Translations under genes and position numbers: made by a program
Shown: in pieces, positions 60,923 through 64,000 of the stretch
How positions within the stretch are numbered: position 1 is the first letter of the stretch
Layout: every line of letters begins with the position of its first letter
Notes under the pieces: generated by a model
Told to the model about the DNA's origin: nothing
The model's database searches: none
What the model saw: the letters and a program-made list of their open reading frames with translations, nothing else
Assembly (NCBI GenBank): GCA_021805545.1
Contig: JAJZFB010000002.1
Span: 51,565 to 115,564, forward strand
Length of the DNA: 64,000 bases
Source of the DNA: Pseudomonadota bacterium
GTDB lineage: Bacteria; Pseudomonadota; Alphaproteobacteria; Acetobacterales; Acetobacteraceae
Direction of reading: 5' to 3'

Positions 60923-63463
60923 TCAGGCGAGCCTTAATTTGGCCTCCAGAATTTCTGGCTCATCGGCTGGGCGCGACAGGGTGAAGCCGAGACGTTGGAT
61001 GAAGGCGAGCATGGGGGCGTTGTCGGCCAATATGTGGCCGGAGATTTCTTCCACCCCCTTGCTCTGGCCCCATTCGATAATGGCGCGCATCAGCGCCGTG
61101 CCCAGGCCCAGCCCCTTGGCGTCCGGCTCCACCAGCACGGCGAATTCGGCTGAGCGGCCATCTGTATCGTTGCGCACCAGCCGGGCCACGCCCAGCGTGC
61201 GCCCGTCCTCATGCTTGGCGATAATGGCCATCTCGCGCGTGTAATCCACGTCGCACATGCGGGTGATCTGCTCGGGGGGCAGGTTTTTGCGCGGGGAGAA
61301 GAAGCGGTAGCGCATATCCTCGGGCGTTATGCGGTTGAGCATGGCGGCGTGGGCGCCCGCATCTTCGGGGCGGATGGGGCGGAGGGTGAAAACCTGGCCT
61401 TTGGCGGTGTAGGTGCTGATGAGTTCCGACGGGTAGGGCTGGAATACCAAGGCCGGCCGGGTTTGCCCTGGCGGGCGCAGCTTTATGCGCGCGCTGGCGG
61501 CTATGGCGCCCTCCGCGCTGGCAAAAACCGGGTCGATGTCGAGCAGGGCGATGTCTGGTGTGTCGAGGATGAGCTGGCTGGCCTGGACCAGCATGGCGGC
61601 GATGGATTCGGTATCCGCCGCAGGCTGGCCACGGCTGGCGGCAAGGGATGGCGCGACGATGGAGCGCTGGATGAGGGCGCGGGCCAAGGCAAGGTTGAGC
61701 GGCGGCAGGCCGGGGGTAAGGTGCTGGATCGTTTCGGGGTCGCCACCGCCGGGGCCGAAGCCGAGGAGCGGGCCAAGGACCGGGTGATCGGTGGCCAGGA
61801 TGCGCAGCATGGCGCCGCGCGGGGCATAGGCCTGCACCACGAAGGTGGCTTTGCCGGTATCGGCCCCGCTTTGCGCCAGCCGGGCCAGTATGGCGCGGGC
61901 GGCATCATGCACGGCGGCGGCGTCTGGCAGGTCCAGCACCACCGAGCCTGCGAGCAGGTGAGTAGGCACATCCGGGTGGGAGAGTTTGAGCGCCACGGGA
62001 AAGCCGATGGCGGCGGCGGCGTGCGGGGTGTCTTCCGCCGTGGCGGCGTGTTTGGCGGGCAGGGTGCGTATATTATACGCGGCGGCAATCACCAGGGCTT
62101 CATCCTGCACAAGCTGCGTATGCCCGGCGGCACGGGCGGCGGCGAGACGCGTGGCGACGCTGTTTTTGTCGGGCGTGACCTGTAGCACAGTGGAGCTGGG
62201 CAGCTCGCGCGCGGCGGCGCGGGCGCGGGCGTTGCGCAGCAAATGCCGGAACCCGGCCACGGCGCTTTCGGGCGTGCCGAAACAGGCGAGCCGTGCCTGG
62301 CTGAGCAGATGGCGGTGGTGCTGGCCCGTGGCCTCGCCCATGGCGGCGATGAGGAGCGGGATTTTAACCGTTTTGGCGCAAGCGATGAGGGCCTGGATGG
62401 CGGTGTCGCCCTCGCCATCCTGCGGCGCATGGATGACGAGGATGCCGCCAACTTCCGGCGCGGCGGCAAGCAAGGCGGCGGCATTGGCGAGCTGGGTCGG
62501 GTCTTTGCCCGCGAAAACAGGAGCGGCGCACTCGGCGCTTTCCACCACCATGCCCAGCACGCGCAGGGTTTCGGGCGAGAGCGTGGCGAGGCTCAGCCCC
62601 GCGCGCAGGGCCTCATCCGCCGCCAGGCGGCCAATGGCGGTGGAGTTGGTGACGATGGCGAGCGCCCCGGCACGGGCTGGTTTGAGGCGGGTGAGGGTTT
62701 CCGCCGCGGCGAGAAATTCGCCGACGGAATAGGTGAGCAGCACGCCGGCGCGGGCCAAGGCGGCCTCGACCGCGCCGGGGATGGTGCCGCCATTGCGCGC
62801 CTGCATACCGGGGGCAATGGCCACGACAGGGCGCAGGCGGGCGGCGGCGCGGGCGGCGGAAAAAAAGCTGGGAGGGTCGCGGAGATGGTCGATTTCCAGC
62901 ATGATGGCGGCGGTGCCGGGGTCGCGGGAGAAGTGGTCCAGCACCAGGCCGAAACCCATCTCGGCATTGCCGCCAATGCCGAGCAGGCGCGAGAAGCCGA
63001 TGGCGTTGGGCACCGCCCAATCGATGACGGTACGGGCGAGAGATGAGGATTGGCCGATAAGCGCCATGCGGCCAGGCTGGGGCATGAGGGCAAAGGGTGT
63101 GGCGTTAAGCCCCAGCCCTGGCAGCATGAGGCCAAAGCTGTTGGGGCCGAGTGCGCGCAGCCCGGCCGCGCGCGACATTTCGGCCAAATTGCGCACCTGG
63201 TGCGAGAGCACGATAGCGCCGTGCGCGCCGAGCCTGGCATGGTGGCGCAGGGCATGGCCGATATGCTCCGGCGCATCGGCCAGCAAAGCGAGGCCGGGGT
63301 TATCCACTGGCGCGTCATCAGTGCCAATGGGGCCGGTGAAACCGCCAGCGCGCAAATTGGCGAGGATTTGCGCGCCGAAAGCGGTGCTGGTGCCGCTGAG
63401 ATTGATGGATTCGGGCGTGAACAGGCGGGCGGGGTCGAATTTACGCTTGGCGGGTACCGTCAT
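60923..63463 (-). CDS. Pat-like protein: NDP-forming acyl-CoA synthetase domains fused to a GNAT domain
   Basis: An 846-residue protein. The order is a CoA-binding-like domain (about 10-115), succinyl-CoA-synthetase-like ligase domains (about 120-440, with MALIGQSSSLARTVIDW), an ATP-grasp domain (about 455-680, FPVALKLSHPDVPTHLLAG) and a C-terminal GNAT acetyltransferase (about 690-840, with GLGLGTALMRAIIEW). This is the architecture of protein lysine acetyltransferases such as Pat/PatZ. The ligase part shows changes: LSGTS replaces the usual IGAS CoA loop and TNSTAIGRLA the usual TNAGGPGxLA, so ligase activity is doubtful. GGAGG five bases before the ATG at 63463 fixes the start. Confidence 0.85.
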   Translation of the reverse strand: MTVPAKRKFDPARLFTPESINLSGTSTAFGAQILANLRAGGFTGPIGTDDAPVDNPGLALLADAPEHIGHALRHHARLGAHGAIVLSHQVRNLAEMSRAAGLRALGPNSFGLMLPGLGLNATPFALMPQPGRMALIGQSSSLARTVIDWAVPNAIGFSRLLGIGGNAEMGFGLVLDHFSRDPGTAAIMLEIDHLRDPPSFFSAARAAARLRPVVAIAPGMQARNGGTIPGAVEAALARAGVLLTYSVGEFLAAAETLTRLKPARAGALAIVTNSTAIGRLAADEALRAGLSLATLSPETLRVLGMVVESAECAAPVFAGKDPTQLANAAALLAAAPEVGGILVIHAPQDGEGDTAIQALIACAKTVKIPLLIAAMGEATGQHHRHLLSQARLACFGTPESAVAGFRHLLRNARARAAARELPSSTVLQVTPDKNSVATRLAAARAAGHTQLVQDEALVIAAAYNIRTLPAKHAATAEDTPHAAAAIGFPVALKLSHPDVPTHLLAGSVVLDLPDAAAVHDAARAILARLAQSGADTGKATFVVQAYAPRGAMLRILATDHPVLGPLLGFGPGGGDPETIQHLTPGLPPLNLALARALIQRSIVAPSLAASRGQPAADTESIAAMLVQASQLILDTPDIALLDIDPVFASAEGAIAASARIKLRPPGQTRPALVFQPYPSELISTYTAKGQVFTLRPIRPEDAGAHAAMLNRITPEDMRYRFFSPRKNLPPEQITRMCDVDYTREMAIIAKHEDGRTLGVARLVRNDTDGRSAEFAVLVEPDAKGLGLGTALMRAIIEWGQSKGVEEISGHILADNAPMLAFIQRLGFTLSRPADEPEILEAKLRLA

Positions 63464-63596
63464 GCGGGCCTCCGGTGCGGATTTTGCCACAGATTTTGCG
63501 ATGCCGTGGTTATCCCCAGGATACACCGGTTATACGCTGGCGCGCCATGCCCGCCATCTGGCCCTGAAGCGGGAGTTGAGGTTAGAAACACCGGCC

Positions 63597-64000
63597 ATGA
63601 ATTCCGTAGAGCTGTCTTCCTTTGGTCTTGCCCCCCGTTTGCCGCCCAGCAATTTGCAGGCCGAGCAGGCGCTGCTGGGCGCGTTGCTGGCCAATAACAA
63701 GGCGTATGACCGGGTTTCGGAATTTCTGGCCCAGGAGCATTTTGCCGACCCGGTGCATGGGCGGATTTTTGCCGCCATCCAGCGCCGTTGCGAGGCCGGG
63801 CAGCTTGCCGACGCGGTGACGCTGAAGGGTGAGTTTGAACATTCCGGCGCGCTGGATGAGGTGGGGGGCACGGCGTACCTGGCGCAGCTTCTGTCCTCGA
63901 TGGTCGGCATTATAAATGCGGGTGATTATGGCCGCGTGGTGCGCGATGCGTGGCTGCGGCGCCAGTTGATTGATGTGGGCGAGGTGATGGTGAACCGCGC
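63597..64000 (+). CDS. dnaB: Replicative DNA helicase DnaB, N-terminal part (truncated by window edge)
   Basis: The first 134 residues run to the window edge without a stop. They hold the DnaB N-terminal helical domain: PPSNLQAEQALLGALLANN, FADPVHGRIFAAIQR, VGGTAYLAQLLSSM and the linker start INAGDYGRVVRDAWLRRQLI. The RecA-like motor domain lies outside. DnaB unwinds DNA ahead of the replication fork. It is divergent from the Pat-like gene. Confidence 0.95.
   Translation, partial: MNSVELSSFGLAPRLPPSNLQAEQALLGALLANNKAYDRVSEFLAQEHFADPVHGRIFAAIQRRCEAGQLADAVTLKGEFEHSGALDEVGGTAYLAQLLSSMVGIINAGDYGRVVRDAWLRRQLIDVGEVMVNR

Noticed and set aside
63530..63910. 126-codon frame on the minus strand
   Set aside because: Antisense to the start of dnaB, whose N-terminal domain is unmistakable.

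Overview
The window is 64 kb of GC-rich DNA, apparently chromosomal, from an alphaproteobacterium, most likely an acidophilic member of the Acetobacteraceae (Acidocella/Acidiphilium-like). This rests on the tRNA-Arg fragment type, the look of the core proteins, a P3A-type proton-pumping ATPase and a thiosulfate:quinone oxidoreductase. The genus is inference; no 16S gene or strong taxonomic marker is present.

Layout. (1) 1-7760: most of an integrative element, entered in the middle of its tyrosine integrase. It carries an AlpA/excisionase-like HTH gene, two copies of an unrecognised two-gene cassette, a possible replication protein and an AAA+ primase/helicase-like protein, all on the minus strand. 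It ends at a 46-bp copy of the 3' half of tRNA-Arg(ACG), the attachment site. (2) 7761-12543: accessory DNA next to that site, with a small AT-rich gene, an ImmA/IrrE-like protein with a broken HExxH motif, and a large MmeI-type (type IIL) restriction-modification enzyme whose target-recognition region has unusually low GC. (3) 12600-32242: mostly housekeeping genes: Ca/cation antiporter, aspA, a GNAT/NRDE/Nudix operon, purB, TerC, a choline-kinase-like gene, rarA-pseudouridine synthase, tamA-tamB, amtB and a gabD-type dehydrogenase. (4) 32600-49400: metabolic accessory region. It has a foreign-looking DUF2971 gene, an oxidoreductase pair, a three-gene sulfur cluster (Tat-exported DsrE-like protein, periplasmic binding protein, fused DoxDA), and a set of lipid/steroid/terpenoid-like catabolic genes (MaoC-type hydratase, TauD dioxygenase, SnoaL-like, SRPBCC, KstD-like flavoprotein, acyl-CoA dehydrogenase, nitronate monooxygenase-like, sulfotransferase, DUF1214). 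(5) 49600-64000: DUF3300-DUF2950 pair, OsmC, pirin, H+-ATPase with TetR regulator, GcvR-like ACT protein, Bax-inhibitor protein, DnaJ-type chaperone, CYTH-CHAD protein, Pat-like acyl-CoA-synthetase/acetyltransferase, and the start of dnaB.

Four families of palindromic intergenic repeats punctuate the chromosomal part. Family 1 (about 105 bp) is at 12600, 12701, 19921 and 58872. Family 2 (20-bp stem) is at 19866 and 23678. Family 3 (composite hairpin, up to about 130-140 bp) is at 29174, 40291, 49338 and 60714. A widespread GTCATTGCGAG-type repeat is at 32371. Several lie directly against or inside the stop codons of flanking genes.

The most interesting points are the duplicated cassette in the integrative element, the exported single-cysteine DsrE-like protein beside DoxDA, the ammonium transporter whose first twin-histidine is a glutamate, and the catalytically broken ImmA-like protein. 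No CRISPR array, complete tRNA or rRNA gene was seen.
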